Of a DNA stretch of 9,758 nt, positions 1 to 6,174 are shown piece after piece. The position numbers and the translations under genes were made by a program. The notes beneath the pieces were generated by a model. It did no database searches, was not told the DNA's origin, and was given only the letters and a program-made list of their open reading frames with translations. How positions within the stretch are numbered: position 1 is the stretch's first letter; each line of letters opens with the position of its first letter. Source of the stretch: Fibrobacter sp. (GTDB lineage: Bacteria; Fibrobacterota; Fibrobacteria; Fibrobacterales; Fibrobacteraceae); the NCBI GenBank assembly GCA_017520105.1, contig JAFWRL010000295.1, positions 1 to 9,758 of the forward strand, written 5' to 3'.

Positions 1-818
1 GTAATGCAGATGGCGGCTTCGAAGCCAGAACCGTGTTCCGCCTGGCTCAAGAGGTCGGCAGCGACAAAGTCCGGATCGCAGGTGTTGTCCGCAAGCACGA
101 GCACTTCGGACGGGCCTGCCACCATGTCGATATCCACAATGCCAAAAACTTCCTTCTTGGCAACAGCAGCAAAGACGTTACCCGGGCCCACAATCTTATC
201 GACGCGTTCCACGACGACCTTGCCCTTGCCATCCTTGGCACCGTAAGCGAGCATGCCAATTGCCTGAGCGCCACCGATGTGATAGACCTCGGTAATGCCA
301 AGTTCGCAAAGCACAAAAGCCACAGCGCGGTTGATTTCGCCCTTGATCGGAGTCACGACAACGATGTCTTTGACGCCAGCGACAATGGCGGGAACCGCAT
401 TCATAATCACCGTGCTCGGATAAATTCCAGCACCGCCCGGAACGTAAAGGCCCACGCGCTTCATGGGGCGGATACGCTGACCGAGAACCACGCCGTCCTT
501 CCCTTCCATGAGCCAGGAATCTTCCATCTGGTTCACGTGGAAATCGCGGACGTTCTTAATCGCCTGCTTCAAGGCACGCTGCATTTCCGGCGGGCACTTG
601 GCGGCAGACTTCTTGATTTCGGCTTCGGACACGCGGAGGTTCTTGCCTTTGAGGCCATCGAACTTCTGGGCGTATTCCACAGCCTTCGCATAACCGCCGT
701 TCTTGATGTCGGCGAGAATATCCATGACCTTGTCGTGAATTTCCTTGCTCGGAGCAACTTCACGACCACAAATTCTTTCAATCTCTTGAGACTTTGGATT
801 AACCTTAAGAATTTTCAT
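1..818 (-). CDS. hisD: Histidinol dehydrogenase (3' end beyond window)
   Basis: HisD is the NAD- and zinc-dependent cytosolic enzyme that oxidises L-histidinol to L-histidine in two steps, the last reactions of histidine synthesis. I translated 272 complete codons from ATG 818-816; the gene runs off the left edge, and family members are usually about 430 residues. Visible family motifs are VGLYVPGG (122-129), PSTVIMN (134-140), IGGAQAIG (181-188), VGPGN (210-214) and the strongly conserved DMVAGPSEVLVLAD (231-244). Q259 and H262 in LLSQAEHGSG match the zinc ligands Q259 and H262 of the E. coli enzyme, even in numbering. The start is supported by GGGAG at 830-826, 7 nt upstream. The neighbour upstream on the same strand is cimA, but a 218-nt repeat-rich spacer separates them. 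Identification is secure; the missing C-terminal part cannot be checked. Confidence 0.96.
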   Translation of the reverse strand, partial: MKILKVNPKSQEIERICGREVAPSKEIHDKVMDILADIKNGGYAKAVEYAQKFDGLKGKNLRVSEAEIKKSAAKCPPEMQRALKQAIKNVRDFHVNQMEDSWLMEGKDGVVLGQRIRPMKRVGLYVPGGAGIYPSTVIMNAVPAIVAGVKDIVVVTPIKGEINRAVAFVLCELGITEVYHIGGAQAIGMLAYGAKDGKGKVVVERVDKIVGPGNVFAAVAKKEVFGIVDIDMVAGPSEVLVLADNTCDPDFVAADLLSQAEHGSGFEAAICI

Positions 819-851
819 AATGAATCTCCCAACGTTGTCAATCTGAGCGTA

Positions 852-960
852 GTTCGCTGAGCCTGTCGAAGTGAACGAAGTCGAAGAATCTTAATCTAAC
901 GAGATCCTTTACTTCGGCAAAGCTCAGCACAGGCTTACGCTTCGCTTGCTCAGGATGACA
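852..960 (-). repeat. Imperfect inverted repeat / long hairpin element in the hisD leader
   Basis: On the minus strand this stretch begins TGTCATCCTGAGC and ends with ACAGGCTCAGCGAAC. Its two halves are imperfect reverse complements: a left arm with CTGAGC, GCCGAAGT and AAGGATCT, and a right arm with AGATTCTT, CTTCGAC and ACAGGCTCAG. The centre is about 10 nt. AAGGATCT pairs with AGATTCTT through one G-U wobble. The sequence resembles the dispersed intergenic palindromes with TGTCATCCTGAGC and AGGATCT ends found in many bacterial genomes; I recognise the style and cannot confirm the family. A related core (TGAGCCTGCCGAA) recurs at 2788-2800, against TGAGCCTGTCGAA at 858-870. In RNA it would form a long stem between the cimA stop and the hisD ribosome-binding site. 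Confidence 0.7.
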
Positions 961-967
961 CACTCAT
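950..967 (-). other. Five-codon ORF with its own ribosome-binding site (possible leader ORF)
   Basis: On the minus strand AGGAG (978-974) lies 6 nt before an ATG (967-965). The ATG opens a reading frame of only five codons, MSVSS, and stops at TGA 952-950. The stop falls inside the start of the hairpin repeat (TGTCATCCTGAGC). The frame does not continue into hisD: the starts are 149 nt apart, which is not a multiple of three. It has no histidine codons, so it is not a classical his attenuator peptide. It may be a remnant start site displaced by repeat insertion, or a chance match. Confidence 0.35.
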
Positions 968-986
968 GTTAAACTCCTACGGATAA

Positions 987-994
987 ATAATATA
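987..994 (-). promoter_or_regulatory. Possible -10 region upstream of hisD
   Basis: The minus strand reads TATATTAT here, a good AT-rich -10-like box in an AT-rich stretch just downstream of cimA. It is the only TATAAT-like sequence in the spacer that is placed to transcribe the hisD leader. No convincing -35 sits at 16-18 nt, and the implied start would leave very little RNA before the AGGAG at 978-974. Treat it as a weak call. Confidence 0.25.
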
Positions 995-1036
995 GACATT
1001 TGTATAAAATATTTAATCCGACATATTTATAAAACT

Positions 1037-2668
1037 CTATTTTGCATCAGAAACGGAAGCCACATCGATATGCTTGTAGGCATTCGCGATAACTTTTTCG
1101 TCCATCAAAATCTTGTACGTAAGTCCATCGACAAACGCCGTCCAGCTCGCTTCAATGATGTTGCTCGAAACGCCGACCATGTTCCAATAGCCGTGTTCGT
1201 CGCCAAACGTCGTCCACACGCGAACCGTCGCATCGGATGCCACATTGGAACCGAGCACGCGCACCTTGAAGTCGTCCAAGCGCACCTTCGCCATATTCGG
1301 GAAGAACGGCAAAAGAGCCTTGCGGAGAGCGGCATCGAGAGCGTTCACCGGGCCATCGCCCTCGCTCACCTGATGGCTAATCTGGTCGCCCACCTGAAGC
1401 TTGACCGTCGCCTGCGACACAGAAACGCCCTGCGGCGTCTTATCTTCAATGACGCGGTAATTCAAGACCTTGAACGGTTCCTTGACCATTCCCAAGTGGC
1501 GATAAACGAGCAACTTGAAGCTCGCTTCGGCACTGTCGAAATGCCAGCCCGCATTTTCGCGTTCCTTGATTTCCTTAAGGAGGCTTGCCACCAGCGGATC
1601 TTTCTTGTCGATTCCCGGCTTGATAGCCTTGAGTTTTTCCACAACGAGAGAACCACCCGCCTGGTCGCTCGTGACGAACACGCGGTCATTGCCCACGGTA
1701 TGCGGATCGATATGTTCAAAGCTACGGCTGACCTTCATGACGCCATCGATGTGGGCACCACCCTTATGGGCAAATGCGGCATCGCCCACATACGGAGCAT
1801 GCACGTCGCTCGGCAAATTTACAATCTGGTCGATGTTGCTGCTCAACTGGCGTAAATGGCTCAACTTTTTAGCAGCCGTAAAATCGCAGTCCATCTTGAA
1901 CTTCAAATCGGCGGCAATCGTCGTGAGGTTCGCATTACCGCAACGTTCGCCGTAACCGTTCACCACGCCCTGCACCATAACGCAGCCCGACTTCACGGCG
2001 TAAATCGAGTTCGCCACAGCAAGGCCGCTGTCGTTGTGCACATGGATTCCAAGCGGCGTGGAAATGTGCTTTTGCACATCCGCGATAATCTGTTCGATTT
2101 CCCATGGCATCGTTCCGCCATTCGTATCGCAAAGCACGATACAATCAGCATGGCCCTTTTCTGCGGCACGGAGCGTTTCAATCGCGTATTCCGGATTGGC
2201 CTTGTAGCCGTCGAAGAAATGTTCCGCATCGTAAATCACCTCTTCGGAATATTCCTTGAGGTATGCCACAGAAGACTCAATCATGTCGAGGTTTTCCGTG
2301 AGCGTCGTGCGAATAACGTCCGTTACGTGCAAATCCCAGCTCTTGCCAAAAATCGTCTTGACCGGAGCTTCGGACTTGATCAATGCCTGCAAAAGCGGAT
2401 CGTTTTCCGGTAAAATTTTTGGACGACGCGTAGAACCAAAAGCGGCAATTTTCGCGTGCTTGAGCTTTACATCTTTAATAAGCTTGAAAAATTCTTCGTC
2501 AGTGGGATTGCTCGGGTTCGGCCAACCGCCCTCAATATAATCAAATCCAAAATGGTCCAAAATTCGTGCAATCTGCACCTTGTCGGCTAAAGAGAGACTT
2601 ATTTTACGGTCTTGGTTACCGTCACGGAGAGTTGTATCGTATAAAAGGACTTTTTTAGAAGAATTCAT
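1037..2668 (-). CDS. cimA: Citramalate synthase (CimA-type, LeuA family)
   Basis: Predicted to condense pyruvate with acetyl-CoA to (R)-citramalate, the entry to the threonine-independent isoleucine pathway, in the cytosol. The 543-residue length fits the citramalate synthase group of the isopropylmalate/homocitrate synthase family. The N-terminal TIM barrel (about 1-280) has DTTLRDG (11-17), the metal-binding HVHND (209-213), and NGYGERCGNANL (237-248). GGAHIDGV at 303-310 follows in the linker. The C-terminal LeuA-type allosteric/dimerisation domain (about 395-525) has EGDGPVNALDAALRKAL (436-452) and ends in the ASWTAFVDGLTYKI strand-helix. Feedback control by isoleucine is the usual family behaviour and is not proven here. 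The ATG at 2668 gives the normal N-terminus, but the 20 nt before it show no Shine-Dalgarno. A 2-isopropylmalate or homocitrate synthase role is less likely because of the early GGWPNPSNP motif and overall architecture. Confidence 0.92.
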   Translation of the reverse strand: MNSSKKVLLYDTTLRDGNQDRKISLSLADKVQIARILDHFGFDYIEGGWPNPSNPTDEEFFKLIKDVKLKHAKIAAFGSTRRPKILPENDPLLQALIKSEAPVKTIFGKSWDLHVTDVIRTTLTENLDMIESSVAYLKEYSEEVIYDAEHFFDGYKANPEYAIETLRAAEKGHADCIVLCDTNGGTMPWEIEQIIADVQKHISTPLGIHVHNDSGLAVANSIYAVKSGCVMVQGVVNGYGERCGNANLTTIAADLKFKMDCDFTAAKKLSHLRQLSSNIDQIVNLPSDVHAPYVGDAAFAHKGGAHIDGVMKVSRSFEHIDPHTVGNDRVFVTSDQAGGSLVVEKLKAIKPGIDKKDPLVASLLKEIKERENAGWHFDSAEASFKLLVYRHLGMVKEPFKVLNYRVIEDKTPQGVSVSQATVKLQVGDQISHQVSEGDGPVNALDAALRKALLPFFPNMAKVRLDDFKVRVLGSNVASDATVRVWTTFGDEHGYWNMVGVSSNIIEASWTAFVDGLTYKILMDEKVIANAYKHIDVASVSDAK

Positions 2669-2690
2669 GATTGTAAAGATAGAAAAAAAG

Positions 2691-2718
2691 AGTAGACAGT
2701 AGGAAGTAGACGGTAGGA
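2691..2718. repeat. Heptamer tandem repeat (4 units) upstream of cimA
   Basis: Four contiguous 7-mers read on the plus strand: AGTAGAC (2691-2697), AGTAGGA (2698-2704), AGTAGAC (2705-2711) and GGTAGGA (2712-2718). A decayed fifth, AGTTGTT, follows. Read as a 14-bp unit, the two copies differ at one position. The array lies 23-50 nt before the cimA start, within its likely 5' leader. Confidence 0.8.
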
Positions 2719-2729
2719 AGTTGTTAGGT

Positions 2730-2745
2730 GGGGGAAGTCTCCCCC
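2730..2745. repeat. Short G/C hairpin in the cimA upstream spacer
   Basis: GGGGGA (2730-2735) and TCCCCC (2740-2745) are perfect reverse complements around a 4-nt loop. Neither strand has a T-tract behind the stem, so it is not a convincing rho-independent terminator. It sits next to the heptamer array and ahead of the element at 2788-2842, making this 199-nt spacer a cluster of small repeats. Confidence 0.6.
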
Positions 2746-2787
2746 TGATTTCTGTTTCGTCAGGCTAATGACATAGAAAAAGATTGG

Positions 2788-2842
2788 TGAGCCTGCCGAA
2801 CCATCCATCACCCTCTCTAGCGGGCTTCAGACGCCAGCCCGC
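2788..2842. repeat. Intergenic repeat fragment with a 7-bp hairpin
   Basis: This stretch begins with TGAGCCTGCCGAA (2788-2800), which matches TGAGCCTGTCGAA in the hisD leader at 858-870 with one difference. It ends with a perfect stem, GCGGGCT (2820-2826) and AGCCCGC (2836-2842), around a 9-nt loop. It lies just past the 3' end of the gene at 3980-2868. No poly-T follows on either strand, so a terminator role is not supported. It probably derives from the same repeat family as the 852-960 element. Confidence 0.5.
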
Positions 2843-2867
2843 AACGCCCGGCTTATCGCAGTAATCG

Positions 2868-3980
2868 CTATTCCCTATCGTCAAATGCTTCCGCGTCTTC
2901 GGGTTCTTCGACCGTCCATTCGCGGATGTGCTTGGCGAGTTCCTTTTCGCCCACGCGTTCCAGCTCATCCGAAACCGCGTTCAGCTCGGCTGCATCGAGG
3001 CCCGGCAATTCCTTTTCAACATGATTGACGTACTGCTCCAGCAATTCGAACTTCTTGAGGTTCACGAGGAGCAACATGTAGCTCGTGTCGCAAGAGTTGC
3101 TGCGGTACTTCACATGGTCTATCAAAAGCTTGTCAAGTTCCGAACCGCTCTTGAGCATGCATAGTCTCGAAAGATTCATGACCTTCGGGAAGCATTCGTA
3201 CAAACGCGTCGCGTACTTGAGGCAATCCGCCTTGCGGCCTTCGCGGTCGGCAATCGCCGCCTGCAAATCGAGGAACGCCTCCTCGTCTTCGGCACCGGGG
3301 TCCTTCACGTCACCGAGCCACTGCTTCGCCATCGGAATATCACCAGCGACAAAATAAGAGTTGGCAATGTCGATGAGCGTTGCGTTGCTCTTGTCCGGAT
3401 CCTTGTAAAGCGAGGCTTTCGCGAAGTTTTCGGTATCCTTGATGGCATCGGCCATGTCGCAAATCGCATCGAGAACGTCTTCGCGGTTTTCGAGTTCCGT
3501 AGCATCAATCACGCCAAGGAGTTCCACAATCAAAGCCTTCGCACGTTCCACCGGCATCACGTCTTCAATCGAGAGGAACACGACTTCGCGACCTTCCCCG
3601 CCCACATGACGAACAGCCAAATCATGAATCAAGTCTGCAATGTAGTCCTTGTCATCATAAGTCTTCGCCACTTCCACAAAGAACGTTCCGGCATCGTAGA
3701 ACAAGTCGTTCCACGTATCCATATCTTCGTCATCGGCCTTGAACGCCAAGAAATCCGTGCGCAGCGTCCAGGCGAGCAATTCAAGCTGGAGCTTCACGTC
3801 CTTGATTTTTTCGATTTCGTCAAGACCGTTCGCAATCGCCTCGTACAGTTCGTCCGGGCGGTGCAACAAACGGCTTTGTCCGTTCACAATTTCGCAAAGA
3901 GTCTTGCGAAGACGGTCTTCTTTACCACGAAAAGCCGCCTCAGCAGAAGGCGACTTCCAAAATTTTTTCTTTTTTGCCAT
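2868..3980 (-). CDS. Helical-repeat protein of unknown function
   Basis: I do not recognise this 370-residue protein with certainty. It is very rich in Asp, Glu, Leu and Ala, has no signal peptide or membrane segment, and so should be cytosolic. It opens with a basic patch (MAKKKKFWK) and closes with an acidic tail (residues 358-370). The middle and C-terminal parts look like TPR-type helical pairs: LIDIANSYFVAGDIPMAKQW at 202-221, then a helix pair at 235-262 (AAIADREGRKADCLKYATRL), then more leucine-rich helices to about 350. This layout resembles the C-terminal part of DUF6880-like proteins, a tentative comparison from memory. No catalytic motif is evident. The gene begins 16 nt after the GLUG lipoprotein gene and is probably cotranscribed with it. 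No clear Shine-Dalgarno precedes the ATG, so translation may be coupled or leaderless-like. Confidence 0.8.
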   Translation of the reverse strand: MAKKKKFWKSPSAEAAFRGKEDRLRKTLCEIVNGQSRLLHRPDELYEAIANGLDEIEKIKDVKLQLELLAWTLRTDFLAFKADDEDMDTWNDLFYDAGTFFVEVAKTYDDKDYIADLIHDLAVRHVGGEGREVVFLSIEDVMPVERAKALIVELLGVIDATELENREDVLDAICDMADAIKDTENFAKASLYKDPDKSNATLIDIANSYFVAGDIPMAKQWLGDVKDPGAEDEEAFLDLQAAIADREGRKADCLKYATRLYECFPKVMNLSRLCMLKSGSELDKLLIDHVKYRSNSCDTSYMLLLVNLKKFELLEQYVNHVEKELPGLDAAELNAVSDELERVGEKELAKHIREWTVEEPEDAEAFDDRE

Positions 3981-3996
3981 GTTTTAAATGTAGAAA

Positions 3997-5469
3997 TTAC
4001 TTTGCCCAGCTAAAGGACGGATAACCACCAAACTTGGCCGGATCAATAGTCCAAGCAGTGCCAGCCCCATTCAATGTAGCCACAAATGTTGCAGCCTTCA
4101 TTTCTTCGGTGGCAAAACCCGTCGGGAGTTCCATACCCATCTGGCTTGCAACTACAAGGCATGAACCGCCAACAGTCTTGTCAAAATAAACATTCTTTAC
4201 CGTCGCAGCAGCAGTGACCTTACCCGCAACCGTTCCCGAAAGGTTGCTATCGGGAACCTTACCTGCATTGTAAGCAGACTCCAAATTGGCGGATCCATCG
4301 ACAATCCCTACAAGCCCACCAATATTGGACGCCTGGCCAGAAACCTCACCCAAATTGAACAAATTCGTAGCCGTGACAGCTTTCAAGCTACCAATGACAC
4401 CACCAGCAGCCATGACTTTCGCTACCGTAACAGAACCCGTGTTAAAGACTTCGTTTACGGAAGACTTGTTCGAGGCCACAGCGATAACACCACCGACATT
4501 GCCCAATTGACTTTCATCGGCAGACACCGCACCGGTATTTCCTGACTTTTCAAATTTGGTGTTGGAAAGCGTCGCGATAACACCGCCAACATCTTTCGTT
4601 CCCGACACAGTTCCTTTGTTCATAGCCGATGAAATAGAGCCAGCGTCGCCCACTGCCGAAGAACCTCCAACAACACCGCCAACCGTTGACTTACCAGCCA
4701 CAGTAGCCGTATTTGTCAAATTCGTGAGCGCACCATTCTGCACAGAGCCCAAAATGCCACCAATATTGTTAGAACCACTTACAGAACCCGACACAGAAAC
4801 ATTCGTCACCGTAACGTACTTTGCTTCGCCCAACAAGCCGCCAACGCGGTCTGCGCCCTTGATTTCGGCATTGTCAATCGTGCAGTTTTCCACAGTCACA
4901 GAATCAGCCAATCCCACAAGCACGCCAGCAATAGAACCGACATTCATCTTGGCGCCCTTGATGGTAACGTTACTCACCTTTGCACCACGGGCCAGGCCGA
5001 ACAGACCGCTATAGCTAGCCGTATCGTTGATAGTGATACCAGAAATCGTCTTGGAGTTACCATCAAAAGTTCCGCTAAAGGGGCGGTTCCCGTATCCAAG
5101 AGCGTTCTTGCCAAAAATACCAATCGGTTTCCACGCCCCAGTAAGCGCAATGTCAGCCGTCTGCTTAAAGAACTTGTCCCTAAAAGCCATCGAGGAATCG
5201 TTCACGTAGAAGGCGAGCTTTTTCAGTTCCTCTTCATTCGAAATCTGGTATGGATTTTCTGCGGATCCTTCGCCTTGCCAAATCAAAGAGAAATCCCTGG
5301 TAATCGGTTTCAACAAGCTATCTGGAATATTTGGGGGAATTGAATCCTTTGGCTGGTCAACCGGATTTTCAGATTGCCCGGGATTGGACGGAAACCCCGA
5401 ATTATCATCGCCACAAGCGAGAAGAAACATTGGCACCACAGCCAAGGACATGATTTGAGCAAAACGCAT
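3997..5469 (-). CDS. GLUG-repeat surface or periplasmic lipoprotein
   Basis: A 490-residue predicted lipoprotein. The signal peptide MRFAQIMSLAVVPMFLLAC has a lipobox LLAC with the lipidated cysteine at residue 19, followed by DDN and a Pro-rich linker (to about 57). A segment around 63-150 (WQGEGSAENPYQI, LKKLAFYVN, TADIALTGAWKPIG, FSGTFDGNSKTISG) is the typical lead-in of GLUG proteins. From about 205 to 405 there are repeats with a recurring GGxxG turn (GGLLG 210, GGILG 237, GGVVG 264, GGVIA 295 and 326, GGVIG 356, GGLVG 384), which should build a right-handed beta-helix. The end (GYPSFSWAK) is also usual. The function is unknown; GLUG proteins are often surface or adhesive. The ATG at 5469 is preferred over an in-frame ATG at 5499 because AGAGGG (5482-5477) lies 7 nt before it and it puts the signal peptide at the N-terminus. 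Confidence 0.88.
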   Translation of the reverse strand: MRFAQIMSLAVVPMFLLACGDDNSGFPSNPGQSENPVDQPKDSIPPNIPDSLLKPITRDFSLIWQGEGSAENPYQISNEEELKKLAFYVNDSSMAFRDKFFKQTADIALTGAWKPIGIFGKNALGYGNRPFSGTFDGNSKTISGITINDTASYSGLFGLARGAKVSNVTIKGAKMNVGSIAGVLVGLADSVTVENCTIDNAEIKGADRVGGLLGEAKYVTVTNVSVSGSVSGSNNIGGILGSVQNGALTNLTNTATVAGKSTVGGVVGGSSAVGDAGSISSAMNKGTVSGTKDVGGVIATLSNTKFEKSGNTGAVSADESQLGNVGGVIAVASNKSSVNEVFNTGSVTVAKVMAAGGVIGSLKAVTATNLFNLGEVSGQASNIGGLVGIVDGSANLESAYNAGKVPDSNLSGTVAGKVTAAATVKNVYFDKTVGGSCLVVASQMGMELPTGFATEEMKAATFVATLNGAGTAWTIDPAKFGGYPSFSWAK

Positions 5470-5476
5470 ATAAGCA

Positions 5477-5482
5477 CCCTCT
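5477..5482 (-). promoter_or_regulatory. Ribosome-binding site that fixes the GLUG lipoprotein start
   Basis: AGAGGG on the minus strand, 7 nt before the ATG at 5469. The in-frame ATG ten codons upstream (5499) would add MWKISLEGAY before the signal peptide and lies almost at the transcription start implied by the -10 box at 5517-5512. The downstream start is therefore chosen. Confidence 0.75.
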
Positions 5483-5511
5483 AGTGAAATTTTCCACACT
5501 CCTCGACTTAA

Positions 5512-5540
5512 ATTATATAAAAAAAGCTAGGACGTGCAAA
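5512..5540 (-). promoter_or_regulatory. Sigma70-like promoter for the GLUG lipoprotein, nested in the slyD terminator
   Basis: The minus strand has a consensus -10 TATAAT (5517-5512) and, exactly 17 nt upstream, TTTGCA (5540-5535), which matches TTGACA at four of six positions. The -35 lies in the loop of the slyD terminator hairpin and the -10 directly follows its T-tract. It would start transcription near 5505 and give a leader of roughly 35 nt with the AGAGGG site inside it. Confidence 0.55.
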
Positions 5541-5548
5541 AGTCCTAG
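5519..5548 (-). terminator. Rho-independent terminator after the slyD-like gene
   Basis: CTAGGAC (minus strand 5548-5542) and GTCCTAG (5533-5527) form a perfect 7-bp stem around an 8-nt loop. One C and then seven T residues follow (5525-5519). It lies about 40 nt after the stop codon of the isomerase gene (5590) and before the GLUG lipoprotein gene, so it separates the two transcription units. Confidence 0.82.
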
Positions 5549-5589
5549 TCATTTTTACAATTTTTTGAGCCGTTCGAGGTTAATGCGGA

Positions 5590-6174
5590 CTACTTACCGT
5601 GATGTTCGGCGTGGTGTTCGCAACCGCAGCCGCCATTACCGTCACAGTTTTCCTTGTGACCATGACCACCGCATTCACATTCGTGGTCTTCGCCATCGTG
5701 GCCACCGCAGCAGCAGTGGTGTCCAAACGGCTTGAGGTCCTCGTCGGTCGCTTCACGCACAGAGACGACCTCGATAGCAAAATTGAGGTTTTTGCCAGCC
5801 AATTCGTGGTTGGCATCGATAACAGCCGTCTTTTCGCCAACGGACTTGACGCGAATCTGCATCGGGCCACCCGGCGTCTGGGCAAAGAAAGCCATGCCCT
5901 CTTCGACTTTTTCGACGCCCTGGAACACATCCAGCGGAACTTCCTGCGTCATGCGTTCGTCGTATTCGCCATAGCCTTCAGCCGGAATCACGACAACGTC
6001 AAACTTATCGCCGACATCGTGACCGACCATGGCCTTTTCGAGGCCAGGAACGATCATGTGCATGCCCTGGACGTACTGGAGCGGTTCACGACCTTCGGAA
6101 GAATCGATAACGGCGCCTTCGTCGGACTTCAGGGTGTAGTGCATCTGGACGACTGTTTTTTCAGCAATTTTCAT
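5590..6174 (-). CDS. slyD: FKBP-type peptidyl-prolyl isomerase, SlyD-like with Cys/His-rich tail
   Basis: Predicted cytosolic prolyl cis-trans isomerase and chaperone of the SlyD group, 194 residues. The FKBP core is split: residues 1-66 (VQMHYTLKSDEGAVIDSS, then EPLQYVQG and the hallmark IVPGLEKAMVGHDVGDK at 41-57) and about 125-140 (HELAGKNLNFAIEVVSVR). The inserted 'IF' chaperone domain lies between (about 68-122, GYGEYDERMTQEVP through to AVIDAN). The tail, 151-194, holds 10 His and 8 Cys in 44 residues. E. coli SlyD has a similar His/Cys-rich tail that binds nickel and other metals and supports hydrogenase maturation; metal binding here is inferred. The Shine-Dalgarno AAAGGA (6185-6180) is 5 nt before the ATG. 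The terminator at 5548-5519 suggests a monocistronic unit. There is no signal peptide. Confidence 0.93.
   Translation of the reverse strand: MKIAEKTVVQMHYTLKSDEGAVIDSSEGREPLQYVQGMHMIVPGLEKAMVGHDVGDKFDVVVIPAEGYGEYDERMTQEVPLDVFQGVEKVEEGMAFFAQTPGGPMQIRVKSVGEKTAVIDANHELAGKNLNFAIEVVSVREATDEDLKPFGHHCCCGGHDGEDHECECGGHGHKENCDGNGGCGCEHHAEHHGK

Noticed and set aside
33..860. Long plus-strand open frame of 275 codons opposite hisD
   Set aside because: The minus strand encodes unmistakable HisD motifs over the same bases; the plus frame has a composition typical of an antisense shadow (many His, Asn, Arg) and runs into the repeat spacer.
950..967. Five-codon ORF as a histidine attenuator leader peptide
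   Set aside because: It encodes MSVSS with no histidine and is too short; there is no alternative-hairpin plus T-run arrangement before hisD.
1070..2413. Two plus-strand open frames (1070-1855 and 1856-2413) opposite cimA
   Set aside because: They are mirror frames of a clearly conserved enzyme gene, with no ribosome-binding site and no recognisable motif.
2730..2745. GGGGGA/TCCCCC hairpin as a rho-independent terminator
   Set aside because: There is no T-run after the stem on either strand.
2765..2968. Minus-strand 67-codon frame in the spacer downstream of the helical protein
   Set aside because: It overlaps the 3' end of the real gene in another frame and consists mainly of repeat sequence; no start signal is seen.
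5470..5499. Upstream in-frame ATG (5499) as the start of the GLUG lipoprotein
   Set aside because: It has no ribosome-binding site, would put ten residues before the signal peptide, and lies at or before the predicted transcription start.
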